Assembly (NCBI GenBank): GCA_964553375.1
Contig: CAZKKN010000017.1
Span: 1-35,734 of the forward strand
Origin: UBA9715 sp964553375
Lineage (GTDB): Bacteria > Actinomycetota > Coriobacteriia > Coriobacteriales > Eggerthellaceae
Direction of reading: 5' to 3'
DNA length: 35,734 nucleotides
Made by a program: the position numbers and the translations under genes. Under the pieces are notes generated by a model. It saw only the letters and a program-made list of their open reading frames with translations. It did not search any database and was not told where the DNA came from. Below, piece after piece: positions 25,814 through 33,914 of the stretch (position 1 is its first letter; each line of letters begins with the position of its first letter).

Positions 25814-26265
25814 GCTTCCTGTTCGCTGTGGGCGCAGTAGGGGGTGGGAGGGACCTCGATCCCCAAAGCCGTGGAAGCAGAGACACGCAGGTCCTCTATG
25901 GTCATCTTGTAGCAGGCTAAAGCATCGATCCACCGACGCAAGCAGACGCGGCCCTTCTCGGTGAGCTCGAAAAGGCGCTTGGCAGATCCTTCCTGCGGGG
26001 TTTCCCACCAGGATTTCACCAGCTCGGCTTCTTCCATGCGCTTCAGGGCGCGGTAGATGCCTGTGGCATCGGGTTTCCGACCGCCGAACATGGGGGATTT
26101 CGCCGCCTGTTGCACGATGATATAGCCATGCATGGGCTTGTCGTTGGCGGCGAGGATGGTCAGGATGGTCGGCTGCGAGAGGCGATTGAGGGATTTCCCC
26201 AAGGTGGCGCACTCGATGAGCTCTTCGTCGGTTTTGGGGTGGCAAGAGCTCCACATCTGTTCCAT
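25810..26265 (-). CDS. PadR-family transcriptional regulator
   Basis: 151 residues. A winged helix-turn-helix domain has the PadR hallmarks: SQPTILTILAANDKPMHGYI, then a strand-turn with TGIYRALKRMEEAELV and the KRLFELTEKG wing. A short C-terminal helical dimerisation part follows. An N-terminal Cys8-His9 and Cys19, plus Cys near the C-terminus, could sense redox or metals. PadR proteins repress nearby genes and are released by small ligands, often phenolics. It is convergent with the molybdenum gene set, so it is a good candidate for its regulator. GAAGGA precedes the ATG. Confidence 0.88.
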   Translation of the reverse strand: MEQMWSSCHPKTDEELIECATLGKSLNRLSQPTILTILAANDKPMHGYIIVQQAAKSPMFGGRKPDATGIYRALKRMEEAELVKSWWETPQEGSAKRLFELTEKGRVCLRRWIDALACYKMTIEDLRVSASTALGIEVPPTPYCAHSEQEA

Positions 26266-26337
26266 GGTGGTTCCTTCGTTGCTCAGGCCGCGGCGGGGTT
26301 GTGTGCCCTTCGCGCGGTACTCGGTCTGAAACTGCCT

Positions 26338-26351
26338 CTATGGTAGCATAG
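26338..26351. promoter_or_regulatory. Possible operator upstream of padR
   Basis: CTATG-GTAG-CATAG, a 5-bp inverted repeat about 75 bases upstream of the padR start, overlaps TATG/CATA-rich sequence that could be a minus-strand -10. It may be an autoregulatory site; the evidence is symmetry and position only. Confidence 0.3.
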
Positions 26352-26543
26352 AATCCTCGGGTCACTTTCTGGGGATACTATTAGTGGGCCCAACTATTGG
26401 CAGGCGCCATTACTGCTGCAACCCAATGCCGTTTTGAGGGTTCTGCAGTTTCTGGAACAGGCTTTCGGGGCGCCCCCGTCTTTGCCGAGCGGGTTATGTT
26501 AGCATCCTAGGAGAGCTGCGGAAAACGAGGAAGAGAGGTATGG

Positions 26544-28583
26544 ATGGCGGCGCTGGTCTTGGCTTTGATACTCCTCGCCACCGTGCTCGCCTCTGCCGTC
26601 ATCGCCCAGATCATCCCCAAGATCTCCCTGCCGCTCATACAGATCGCCTGCGGCATCGCCGTGGCTATTATCGCCCAAGGTCAGATCAATATCACCTTGA
26701 ACCCCGAGCTGTTCCTCGTTCTCTTCATCGCGCCTCTGCTCTTCAACGAAGCGCGTGAAGCCGACAAATCCGCCCTTTGGAAGAATCGTCGCTCCATGCT
26801 CTCCTATGCCATAGGGCTGGTCATCGCCATAGTGCTCGTGGTGGGCTTCGTGCTGAATTGGCTTGCCCCCTCCATCCCGCTCGCAGCCGCATTCGCCTTA
26901 GGTGCCGCCTTGGGTCCAACCGACCCCATCGCTGTGGCCTCCGTTTCGCGCCAGGCGGACATCCCCCAGCGCCAGAAGACCACCCTGCAAGGGGAGTCGC
27001 TCCTCAATGACGCCTCAGGCATCGTATCGTTCCAGTTCGCGGTGGCCGCAGTGGTTACCGGTTCGTTTTCTGCCATCCTGGCATTGGAGGAGTTCCTCTT
27101 GAGCTTCTTCGGGGCTCTTATCGTGGGCGTTGTCTTCGGCTACCTCATGGCCAAGCTTGCCGAGAAGGTGCGCGATATGGGCCTTGAGAACACCACCTTC
27201 CACGTTGCCATGGAGATCCTCACGCCGTTCATCGCCTATCTCCTCGGGGAAGCCCTACATGTGTCGGGGGTCATCTTGGTGGTGGCATGCGGCATAACCA
27301 TGACACTCATGCCTCGCAGTATCGACCCGTCGGTTTCGCGCATGAATATCGTCTCCTCCAGCGTATGGGAGGTCTTCACCTTCGCCCTCAATGGCATCGT
27401 GTTCGTTATGCTGGGCACCCAGCTTCCCCAGGCATTCGGTGGGTTCTGGGTGGATGAAGGGGTGAGCAACTTCGATGCAGCCCTTATCATCGTGCTCATA
27501 ACGCTGCTCATGTACATCGTGCGCTTCGTCTGGACGCTTGTCTCCGAAGCCGTGGGGTTGAAGGGACGCAAGGAGAAGCCCTCTCTGAAGGAGCGCTTGC
27601 GCTCGGCGGCGGTGATGACCTTAGCCGGTGCTAAGGGCGCCATCACGTTGGCCATCATGTTCTCGCTTCCCATCTATGTGAACAGCGGCACTGCTATTGA
27701 GCCCTTCCCGCAGCGCGACCTTCTGATCTTCCTCTCCTGCGGGGTGATCTTGCTCTCGCTTCTCTGCGCCACGTTCCTTGTGCCGCTGTTGGCGCCGCGC
27801 CGCACCGAGGCCACTACCAGCACCGACAGCGAAAGCGAGGTGAAGGCGGAGATATTCCGCGGGGTCATCGAGGAGCTCACGGCTCGGCAGACGCCCCAGA
27901 ACAGCGCCGCATTGGGGCCGGTGATCGCCAAGTACACCGAGCGCCTTGAGCGCTTCAAGGAAGAAGAGGACCTCCAAGACGAGTCCGACAAGCAGCTGCG
28001 GCTGGATGTGTTGGGCTGGGAGCAGGAATATGTGCTCGACCTCATCGAAAACGACGAGGTGCCCCCGGTTGAGGGGTATAACTACGTGAGCCGCGTGGCC
28101 CGCATCTCCGCCATGTTGAAGCATGGATCGGAGCGCAGGAACACGGCTTTCCAGTGGCTTCAGCGCACCACGATGCTCTTGCGCAAGGTGTGGCAACGCT
28201 TCCGGCGGCGCATTCCCACCGACAAGACGGCTCATGGAAGCGACTACGCCAAGAATATGAGGGATATCCAGGCGCGGGCGGCAGAATATGTCATCCGATG
28301 CTTGGGTCAGAAGATCACCGAGCCGGGCATCCAGTCCGAGAAGGTGAGCAACCTCATGGGGGAATACCAGCGCACGCTCTCGCTCCTGCGCGGGCCCGGT
28401 CCTTCGGTTACCGCCATCACCCGCAATGCGGAGTTGGATTTGGAGGCTACGCGCCTTGGCCTGCGCTTCGAATTGGAGAAGATCCAGGAAGCTTATGAGG
28501 CGGAGCGCCTGAGCCGTTCTGAAGCACAGAAGATGCGCGAGAACGTCTATCTCATGCAGATCGACCTGGAAGACTACATGTAG
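26544..28583 (+). CDS. CPA1-family Na+/H+ antiporter with long cytoplasmic tail
   Basis: 679 residues. About 12 hydrophobic helices span residues 1-420. The CPA1 ion-binding motif GPTDPIAVASV and the GESLLNDASG motif, with its conserved Asn-Asp, are intact, so it should be active in proton-sodium exchange for pH and salt control. The C-terminal 260 residues are charged and helical, probably a cytoplasmic regulatory coiled coil. AGAGG lies 5 bases before the ATG. It stands alone, divergent from padR and followed by a palindromic spacer. Confidence 0.92.
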   Translation: MAALVLALILLATVLASAVIAQIIPKISLPLIQIACGIAVAIIAQGQINITLNPELFLVLFIAPLLFNEAREADKSALWKNRRSMLSYAIGLVIAIVLVVGFVLNWLAPSIPLAAAFALGAALGPTDPIAVASVSRQADIPQRQKTTLQGESLLNDASGIVSFQFAVAAVVTGSFSAILALEEFLLSFFGALIVGVVFGYLMAKLAEKVRDMGLENTTFHVAMEILTPFIAYLLGEALHVSGVILVVACGITMTLMPRSIDPSVSRMNIVSSSVWEVFTFALNGIVFVMLGTQLPQAFGGFWVDEGVSNFDAALIIVLITLLMYIVRFVWTLVSEAVGLKGRKEKPSLKERLRSAAVMTLAGAKGAITLAIMFSLPIYVNSGTAIEPFPQRDLLIFLSCGVILLSLLCATFLVPLLAPRRTEATTSTDSESEVKAEIFRGVIEELTARQTPQNSAALGPVIAKYTERLERFKEEEDLQDESDKQLRLDVLGWEQEYVLDLIENDEVPPVEGYNYVSRVARISAMLKHGSERRNTAFQWLQRTTMLLRKVWQRFRRRIPTDKTAHGSDYAKNMRDIQARAAEYVIRCLGQKITEPGIQSEKVSNLMGEYQRTLSLLRGPGPSVTAITRNAELDLEATRLGLRFELEKIQEAYEAERLSRSEAQKMRENVYLMQIDLEDYM

Positions 28584-28656
28584 GAACAAGGGAAATGCTG
28601 CAGGTTGGGGATATAGGCGGGAAAACGTATCCCTTATATCCCTGAAAACGGCCGAA

Positions 28657-28834
28657 ATAGGGGGGAGTAGTTGAGTTAAGCAGGGTTATGGGAGGGTTGA
28701 GCGGCTTTTTCTGTAAACTGGTATGCTGTCGAATCTCCGTGACCTGGGGTTTTATCGGAACACCCACGAAAAAAGCCGCCAACCTCTCTGCGAAATCCTC
28801 CCATAAACCCCTCTAACTCAACTACTCCCCCTAT
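28657..28834. repeat. Imperfect long inverted repeat (possible MITE or structured RNA)
   Basis: The left arm (28657-28710) and right arm (28769-28834) pair in three ordered blocks. There are 18 bp perfect (28661-28678 with 28814-28831), about 11 bp around GGTTATGGGAGG with CCTCCCATAAACC, and 10 bp perfect (GCGGCTTTTT 28701-28710 with 28770-28779). The 58-base centre is unpaired. Arms of unequal length suggest decay of an older element. No coding capacity and no transposase are seen. Confidence 0.75.
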
Positions 28835-28957
28835 GAATCGTCTATCGGTTGGAGCAACCAGAATCTTACAGGTTGGCGCTAGTAACGTCGTAGATTGGTA
28901 TTAGTAAAGCAGCGAGCGTACCTGGTGTGTGCGCAACGTCAGGCCATACGGCATGAA

Positions 28958-28984
28958 AGAAGGCTTGCCGTAGGCAAGCCTTCT
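28958..28984 (-). terminator. Terminator hairpin after the minus-strand tRNA genes
   Basis: A perfect 12-bp stem AGAAGGCTTGCC/GGCAAGCCTTCT with loop GTA. Read on the minus strand it lies 10 bases after the tRNA-Lys CCA and is followed by TTTC. It probably ends the tRNA-His/tRNA-Lys transcript. Confidence 0.75.
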
Positions 28985-28994
28985 CAAAAATGCA

Positions 28995-29070
28995 TGGTGG
29001 ACCGGCGGGGACTCGAACCCCGGACCTTGGGATTAAGAGTCCCCTGCTCTACCAACTAAGCTACCGGTCC
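28995..29070 (-). tRNA. tRNA-Lys (anticodon CTT)
   Basis: Minus-strand cloverleaf. Acceptor GGACCGG pairs with CCGGTCC, followed by A and an encoded CCA (28995-28997). The anticodon loop CTCTTAA gives anticodon CTT (Lys, reads AAG). It follows tRNA-His in the same orientation with a 78-base gap. Confidence 0.96.
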
Positions 29071-29148
29071 ATGGTAAATATGTCATGTGCGCGAGCGCTG
29101 AACCATCTTACGCGAAGCCCGGGGGCTTTGCAAGGATAATTCGCGCAC

Positions 29149-29226
29149 TGGGGTGGGTGATGGGACTTGAACCCACGATCTCCAGAGCCACAATCTGGCG
29201 CCTTAGCCAACTAGGCCACACCCACC
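29149..29226 (-). tRNA. tRNA-His (anticodon GTG)
   Basis: Minus-strand cloverleaf. Anticodon stem CCAGA/TCTGG surrounds the loop TTGTGGC, anticodon GTG. The extra 5' G (position 29226) pairs with discriminator C73 (29152), the identity element of tRNA-His. CCA is encoded at 29149-29151. Confidence 0.96.
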
Positions 29227-29320
29227 ATGAGCGCAAGCAGATAGTTTAGGGATTATGCTCCGTTTGCGCAACCCTTTGGAAAGGGAAAACCGCATAATGC
29301 CACCATATGCGCTCAAGATG

Positions 29321-29375
29321 GGGAAGCGGTGAGGGCTCAGGGCGACCAAAACGCCGCGTCCGGCCACCGCTTCCC
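29321..29375. repeat. Inverted repeat upstream of argS
   Basis: GGGAAGCGGTG (29321-29331) is perfectly complementary to CACCGCTTCCC (29365-29375) across a 33-base loop. It lies upstream of the putative argS -10, so it would not be in the argS leader; it could be an operator pair or part of a minus-strand transcript toward tRNA-His. Role unknown. Confidence 0.5.
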
Positions 29376-29406
29376 GGCCATAGGGGATAAGCGCTGTTCG
29401 GTGGGG

Positions 29407-29412
29407 TAAAAT
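29407..29412 (+). promoter_or_regulatory. Putative -10 box (TAAAAT) for argS
   Basis: GGGGTAAAAT lies 28 bases before the chosen argS ATG. A transcript would start near 29419, leaving about 22 bases of leader, room for GGGAGAG but not for a T-box. Confidence 0.45.
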
Positions 29413-29440
29413 GAGCATCGCGAAAACGATGGGAGAGAGC

Positions 29441-31144
29441 ATGCAGATTCGCGATTCTTTAGAAACGTTGGTGAATCAGGCAATCGGCCAGGCCATAGCG
29501 AATGGCTCTTTGGCTTTGGATGCGGCACCGGAGGCTGCCCTGGAGCGGCCTCGGGATGCGGCCAATGGAGACTGGGCGTGCACCGTGGCCCTGCGCTGTG
29601 CCAAGGAGGCGAAAAGCAACCCGCGGGCTATCGCCCAGGCCATCGTGGACGCTCTGCCCGATACCCCGTTGGTCCAGGAAGTCTCCATCGCCGGTCCCGG
29701 CTTCATCAACTTCCGCCTAAGTGATATGGCGCTCCAAAGCGTGGTGGCTGCGGTGCGCGCCGAGCGGGACGATTTCGGCCGCGGCTCGGTGCCGGAAGGC
29801 GAGCGGCGCGTGAACCTGGAATACATCTCGGCCAATCCAACAGGGCCCATGCATGTGGGCCATGGGCGCTGGGCGGCTTTGGGGGATTCCATGGCCCGGG
29901 TGATGCGCCATGGGGGTTACGAGGTCTTCGAGGAATTCTACGTGAACGACCACGGCACGCAAATGGACGTCTTCGGCACCTCCATCGCCGTGCGCTATCT
30001 GCAACTGCTCGGCCAGAATGCCGAGATGCCCGACGATTGTTATGGCGGCGCCTATGTGACCGAGCTGGCGCAGCGCATCATCGATGCCGATGGCGATAAG
30101 TACCTGGCTTTACCTGAAGACGAGCGGCGCATAGCCTTGCGCGAGATAGGGTATCGCGAGATGCTCGAGGCCCAGCGCAGCCTGCTGGAGCGCTTTCGCA
30201 CGTCCTTTGACCGTTGGTTCTCGGAGCGGGACCTCTACATCGCCGATGCAGAGGGGCAGACGGCGGTTTCCCGAGCCCTTCAGGCCATGCGCGAGAAGGG
30301 CTATGTCTACGAGAACGAGGGTGCTACCTGGTTTGCCTCCACCGAGTTCGGCGACGACAAGGATCGCGTGCTCATAAAGGCCAATGGCGAGCTCACCTAT
30401 TTCATGAGCGATGTGGCCTATCACTATAACAAGGTGAACCGCGGCTTTGACCGGCTCATCGACATCTGGGGAGCCGATCACCACGGCTATATCAAGCGCT
30501 GCGAGGCCATGATGGAGGCCTGGGGTCGTCCGGGTATGCTGGAAGTGGTGCTCGGGCAGCTGGTGAATCTGTTGCGCGATGGCCAACCGGTGCGGATGTC
30601 CAAGCGCACCGGCGAGATGGTCACCTTCGAGGAGCTCATCGACGAAGTGGGGGTGGATGCCACCCGCTTCCTCATGCTGTCGCGCTCATCGGATCAGATG
30701 ATAGACTTCGACATAGAGGTGGCCAAAAAACAGGACTCCTCCAACCCGGTTTATTATGTGCAATACGCCCACGCGCGCATCTGCTCGCTTCTGCGCAAGG
30801 CCGCCGGTGGGGAGGAAGGTGAAGCCGATGCGTTGGCTGCCCAGCTCATCCCCGAAGGGGTTGATCTTGCGCCTTTGACCCACGAATCGGAGCTGGCGCT
30901 CATGCGCAAACTGGACGACTTCGGCGAACTGATCGCTTTGGCGGCCCGCGACCGAGCCCCCTTCCGGCTGACCCATTACGCTCAGGAGTTGGCGGCGCTG
31001 TTCCACCAGTTCTATACGAACTGTCATATTGTGGGAGAGGATCCTGCGGTGCAGGACGCGCGGCTGGCCCTGGCCGATGCCACGCGCATCGTGCTCGCGC
31101 TCACTTTGAGCCTACTGGGCGTGAGCGCCCCGGAGCGCATGTAA
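29441..31144 (+). CDS. argS: Arginyl-tRNA synthetase
   Basis: 567 residues, class I synthetase that charges tRNA-Arg. The N-terminal Add1 domain (1-115) is followed by the catalytic domain with ANPTGPMHVGHGR (HVGH at 138-141) and MSKR at 386-389 (RMSKRTGEMV). The C-terminal anticodon-binding domain is alpha-helical and ends LLGVSAPERM, as ArgS normally does. The ATG at 29441 is chosen because GGGAGAG is just upstream and the product then begins at the usual position; an in-frame start at 29411 overlaps the putative -10. dapL follows after 196 bases. Confidence 0.96.
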   Translation: MQIRDSLETLVNQAIGQAIANGSLALDAAPEAALERPRDAANGDWACTVALRCAKEAKSNPRAIAQAIVDALPDTPLVQEVSIAGPGFINFRLSDMALQSVVAAVRAERDDFGRGSVPEGERRVNLEYISANPTGPMHVGHGRWAALGDSMARVMRHGGYEVFEEFYVNDHGTQMDVFGTSIAVRYLQLLGQNAEMPDDCYGGAYVTELAQRIIDADGDKYLALPEDERRIALREIGYREMLEAQRSLLERFRTSFDRWFSERDLYIADAEGQTAVSRALQAMREKGYVYENEGATWFASTEFGDDKDRVLIKANGELTYFMSDVAYHYNKVNRGFDRLIDIWGADHHGYIKRCEAMMEAWGRPGMLEVVLGQLVNLLRDGQPVRMSKRTGEMVTFEELIDEVGVDATRFLMLSRSSDQMIDFDIEVAKKQDSSNPVYYVQYAHARICSLLRKAAGGEEGEADALAAQLIPEGVDLAPLTHESELALMRKLDDFGELIALAARDRAPFRLTHYAQELAALFHQFYTNCHIVGEDPAVQDARLALADATRIVLALTLSLLGVSAPERM

Positions 31145-31202
31145 TGCCAGGGGAGGGGCAAGAGCCTGCATCAAGATGCGGCCGCCCCGAAAGCGGTTCG
31201 GC

Positions 31203-31270
31203 CTTGGCTTCGGGCTGCGAAATCTGCGATGCTGCACAGGATATCGCAGATTTCTTGTCCTGCAGAATCG
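31203..31270 (+). ncRNA. Structured hairpin element A (after argS)
   Basis: A 12-bp perfect stem, GAAATCTGCGAT (31219-31230) with ATCGCAGATTTC (31243-31254), has a 12-base loop. The flanks CTTGGCTTCGGGCTGC on the left and TTGTCCTGCAGAATCG on the right match element B after dapL. It could be a terminator or a dispersed structured repeat. The strand is uncertain. Confidence 0.6.
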
Positions 31271-31340
31271 GCCTCACCCCTTTCGGATTGCCTGTGAGAG
31301 ATGGTTTTTGCGCTTAGGAACGGTTAATTAAGGAGTATCT

Positions 31341-32570
31341 ATGGTCCAGTTGAATGAGAATTATGCGAAGCTTCCCGGAAGCTATCTTTTCTCGGAGATT
31401 GCTCGACGCACAGCGGACTTTTCTGAGACGCATCCCGACGTGAAACTCATAAAGATGGGAATCGGGGATGTCACCCGCCCCTTGGCGCCGGCGGTGATCA
31501 GCGCTTTGGAGGAAGGCGTGGCCGACCTCTCTCGAGCGGAAACCTTCAAAGGGTACGGGCCAGAGCAAGGTTACGACTTTTTGCGGGAAGCCATAGCGGC
31601 CAGCGACTTCGCTGCCCGGGGAGTGGATATCGCTTCGGACGAGATCTTCATCTCCGATGGCGCCAAGAGCGACTGCGGCAACATCGGCGATATCTTCGGG
31701 CCTAACAACATCGTAGCGGTGTGCGACCCGGTGTACCCCGTGTATGTGGACACCAACGCCATGGCAGGTCGGGCGGGGGATTGGGATGAAGCCAGCCAGA
31801 GCTGGACGCGCATCCACTATATGCCCACCACGGCCGAGAACGGCTTCTTCCCGGCCATCCCTGATACGAAGGTTGACCTGATCTACCTGTGCTCGCCTAA
31901 CAACCCCACCGGCACTGTGCTCACCAAAGAACAGCTGCAACAATGGGTGGACTACGCCAACGAGAACCAGAGCATCATCCTGTTCGATGCCGCCTATGAG
32001 CGATTCATCGTGGAAGAGGGTATACCCCACTCCATCTACGAGGTGCCCGGCGCCAAGACCTGCGCCATCGAGTTCCGCTCGTTCAGTAAGACGGCGGGCT
32101 TCACGGGGGCCCGTTGCGGTTATACGGTGGTACCCAAGGCGCTCGTACGCGATGGTCAGAGCTTAAACGGGCTTTGGCTGCGCCGTCAGACCACCAAGTT
32201 CAACGGCGCATCCTATGTGATCCAGAAGGGAGCGGCGGCGGTCTACACGCCGGAAGGTGCACGCCAGATAGAGGAGACACTTGATTACTACCGCGCCAAT
32301 GCGAAGGTGATTAAGAACGCTCTCACGGAAGCGGGCCTTGAGGTCTTTGGCGCTGTGAACAGCCCCTATGCGTGGGTGAAAACGCCCGATGGTCTGGGAT
32401 CATGGGAATTCTTCACCATGCTGCTGGAGCAATGCGGCGTGATCACCACCCCCGGGGCGGGCTTCGGCCCGGCGGGCGAGGGCTATATTCGCTTCACGGC
32501 TTTCGGCGATGCGGATCAGACGCGCGAGGCCATGGAGCGCATCACGGCATTCTTGAAGAATAGGCCGTAG
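31341..32570 (+). CDS. dapL: LL-diaminopimelate aminotransferase
   Basis: 409 residues, a PLP-dependent class I/II aminotransferase. It converts tetrahydrodipicolinate and glutamate directly to LL-diaminopimelate for lysine and peptidoglycan. The N-terminus NENYAKLPGSYLFSEIARR and the GIGDVTRPL motif are typical of DapL rather than other aminotransferases. The PLP Lys is Lys250 in SFSKTAGFTGARCGY, and CSPNNPTG is the substrate/PLP-binding Asn loop. TTAAGGAG precedes the ATG. It is presumably the lysine route in this organism; no dap cluster is nearby. Confidence 0.94.
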   Translation: MVQLNENYAKLPGSYLFSEIARRTADFSETHPDVKLIKMGIGDVTRPLAPAVISALEEGVADLSRAETFKGYGPEQGYDFLREAIAASDFAARGVDIASDEIFISDGAKSDCGNIGDIFGPNNIVAVCDPVYPVYVDTNAMAGRAGDWDEASQSWTRIHYMPTTAENGFFPAIPDTKVDLIYLCSPNNPTGTVLTKEQLQQWVDYANENQSIILFDAAYERFIVEEGIPHSIYEVPGAKTCAIEFRSFSKTAGFTGARCGYTVVPKALVRDGQSLNGLWLRRQTTKFNGASYVIQKGAAAVYTPEGARQIEETLDYYRANAKVIKNALTEAGLEVFGAVNSPYAWVKTPDGLGSWEFFTMLLEQCGVITTPGAGFGPAGEGYIRFTAFGDADQTREAMERITAFLKNRP

Positions 32571-32598
32571 CAGCACAGAGTGGCGAAGATCGCTCGCG

Positions 32599-32661
32599 CT
32601 TGGCATCGAACTGCGAAAGTCGTGGTGAGTTATACCACGACTTTCTTGTTCTGAAGAATCG
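32599..32661 (+). ncRNA. Structured hairpin element B (after dapL)
   Basis: A 12-bp perfect stem, GAAAGTCGTGGT (32615-32626) with ACCACGACTTTC (32634-32645), has a 7-base loop. The flanks CTTGGCATCGAACTGC and TTGTTCTGAAGAATCG match element A. The inner 8 bp differ completely from A yet still pair. Located between the convergent dapL and argF, it may act as a terminator. Confidence 0.6.
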
Positions 32662-32721
32662 TTGTTCGCGAACCTTGTCGCTCGCACCTGAGCGGTTGAT
32701 GGGCTGGTATGAAGTCAGCGC

Positions 32722-33729
32722 TTATGCCAGCGGTGCGTCACTCAAGGTGGCGTACATGATCGCCTTGATGGCGTGCATGCGGTTCTCGGCCTCGTCGAAT
32801 ACGCGGGATCGCGAGGACTCGAACACCTCATCGGTCACTTCCATCTCGGTCAGACCGAAACGGTCGTGGATCTTCCGCCCGATATCCGTACCCAAGTCAT
32901 GGTAGGCCGGAAGGCAATGGAGGAAGATCGCATCATCTTTCGCCAAAGCCATGACTTGTGCGTTCACCTGATAAGGAAGGAGCGCGTCGATGCGCTCTGC
33001 CCAAACCTCATCGGGTTCGCCCATGGATACCCACACATCGGTATAAAGCACGTCGGCGCCGGCGCAGGCGGCTTCCACATCGCTTGTCACGGTGATGGTC
33101 GCTCCGGTGGTGGCAGCGATTCCCTGACAGGTCCCGATCAGTTGGGCTTCGGGCTGGTTTTGCGTTGGGCCGCAGGCTACATAATGAAGACCCAGTTTGG
33201 CGCAGACCACCATGAGCGAGTTGGCCACGTTGTTACGGGCGTCCCCCATGAACACCAGCTTGCGGCTGTGCAGATCATCGCCGAAAGCCTCCCGCAGCGT
33301 GAGCATGTCGGCAATCATCTGAGTGGGATGCCACTGGTCGGTAAGGCCGTTCCACACCGGGCAATCGGCGAAGTCTGCCAGCTCTTCCACGATATCTTGG
33401 CCGAAGCCCCGGTATTCGATGCCGTCATAGAAGCGCGAGAGCACGCGGGCGCTATCGGCGATGGATTCCTTCTTGGACACCTGGGAGCTGGCAGGATCGA
33501 GGAAAGTGCAACCCATCCCCAGGTCCGAGGCTGCCACCTCAAAGGAGCATCGGGTGCGGGTGGAGGTTTTCTCGAAGAGCAGCACGATGTTCTTCCCCTC
33601 AAGGAAGCGATGGAGCCGTCCCTCGTGCTTCATCACCTTGAAAGCGGCGGCCAGATCCAGCAGGTGGCAGATGTCCTCGCTGGTGAAGTCGAGGAGCTTC
33701 AGGTAATCGCGGCCTTTCAGGTTGCCCAT
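32722..33729 (-). CDS. argF: Ornithine carbamoyltransferase
   Basis: 335 residues. The carbamoyl-phosphate motif STRTR (in FEKTSTRTRCSFEVAA), HPTQ, and the ornithine-site HCLPAYHD are all present; the N-terminus GRDYLKLLDFTSEDI is standard. It makes citrulline from ornithine and carbamoyl phosphate, or runs in reverse in the arginine deiminase pathway. With no arcA, arcC or other arg genes nearby, the direction (argF versus arcB) cannot be decided. AAAGGATG precedes the ATG on the minus strand. Confidence 0.93.
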   Translation of the reverse strand: MGNLKGRDYLKLLDFTSEDICHLLDLAAAFKVMKHEGRLHRFLEGKNIVLLFEKTSTRTRCSFEVAASDLGMGCTFLDPASSQVSKKESIADSARVLSRFYDGIEYRGFGQDIVEELADFADCPVWNGLTDQWHPTQMIADMLTLREAFGDDLHSRKLVFMGDARNNVANSLMVVCAKLGLHYVACGPTQNQPEAQLIGTCQGIAATTGATITVTSDVEAACAGADVLYTDVWVSMGEPDEVWAERIDALLPYQVNAQVMALAKDDAIFLHCLPAYHDLGTDIGRKIHDRFGLTEMEVTDEVFESSRSRVFDEAENRMHAIKAIMYATLSDAPLA

Positions 33730-33759
33730 GGTGCATCCTTTCGTAGAATCGAAAGCCCT

Positions 33760-33765
33760 ATTATA
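33760..33765 (-). promoter_or_regulatory. Putative -10 box (TATAAT) for argF
   Basis: A consensus TATAAT on the minus strand, 30 bases before the argF ATG. No -35 at the usual distance; TTGCGT lies 21 bases further upstream. No ARG-box palindrome is recognised. Confidence 0.5.
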
Positions 33766-33838
33766 GCGGCGTTAGAGGCTCCTGCGACGCAAGAACGGAT
33801 TTGAGGTATCATAGCGGAGCGCATCTGCGCTGCCTTGC

Positions 33839-33914
33839 GCGCCCATGGCTCAACGGATAGAGCATCGGACTTCTAATCCGACGGTTGCAGGTTCGATTCC
33901 TGCTGGGCGCGCCA
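33839..33914 (+). tRNA. tRNA-Arg (anticodon TCT)
   Basis: Acceptor GCGCCCA pairs with TGGGCGC, followed by G and an encoded CCA (33912-33914). Anticodon stem TCGGA/TCCGA holds the loop CTTCTAA, anticodon TCT. The next base, 33915, is already the last base of the convergent gene's stop codon. No integrase or att repeat is seen next to it. Confidence 0.96.

Larger units (their letters stand above)
28584..28994. other. Intergenic region after the antiporter gene
   Basis: About 410 bases without a gene. Left part: GGGATATA (28608-28615) pairs with TATATCCC (28635-28642). Centre: the large imperfect palindrome 28657-28834. Right part (28835-28957): I see nothing recognisable. It ends with the hairpin of the minus-strand tRNA genes. 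Confidence 0.6.

Noticed and set aside
29300..29440. T-box or other leader RNA for argS
   Set aside because: The putative -10 is only 28 bases before the ATG and no T-box (TGGNACC-like) sequence or specifier stem is visible.
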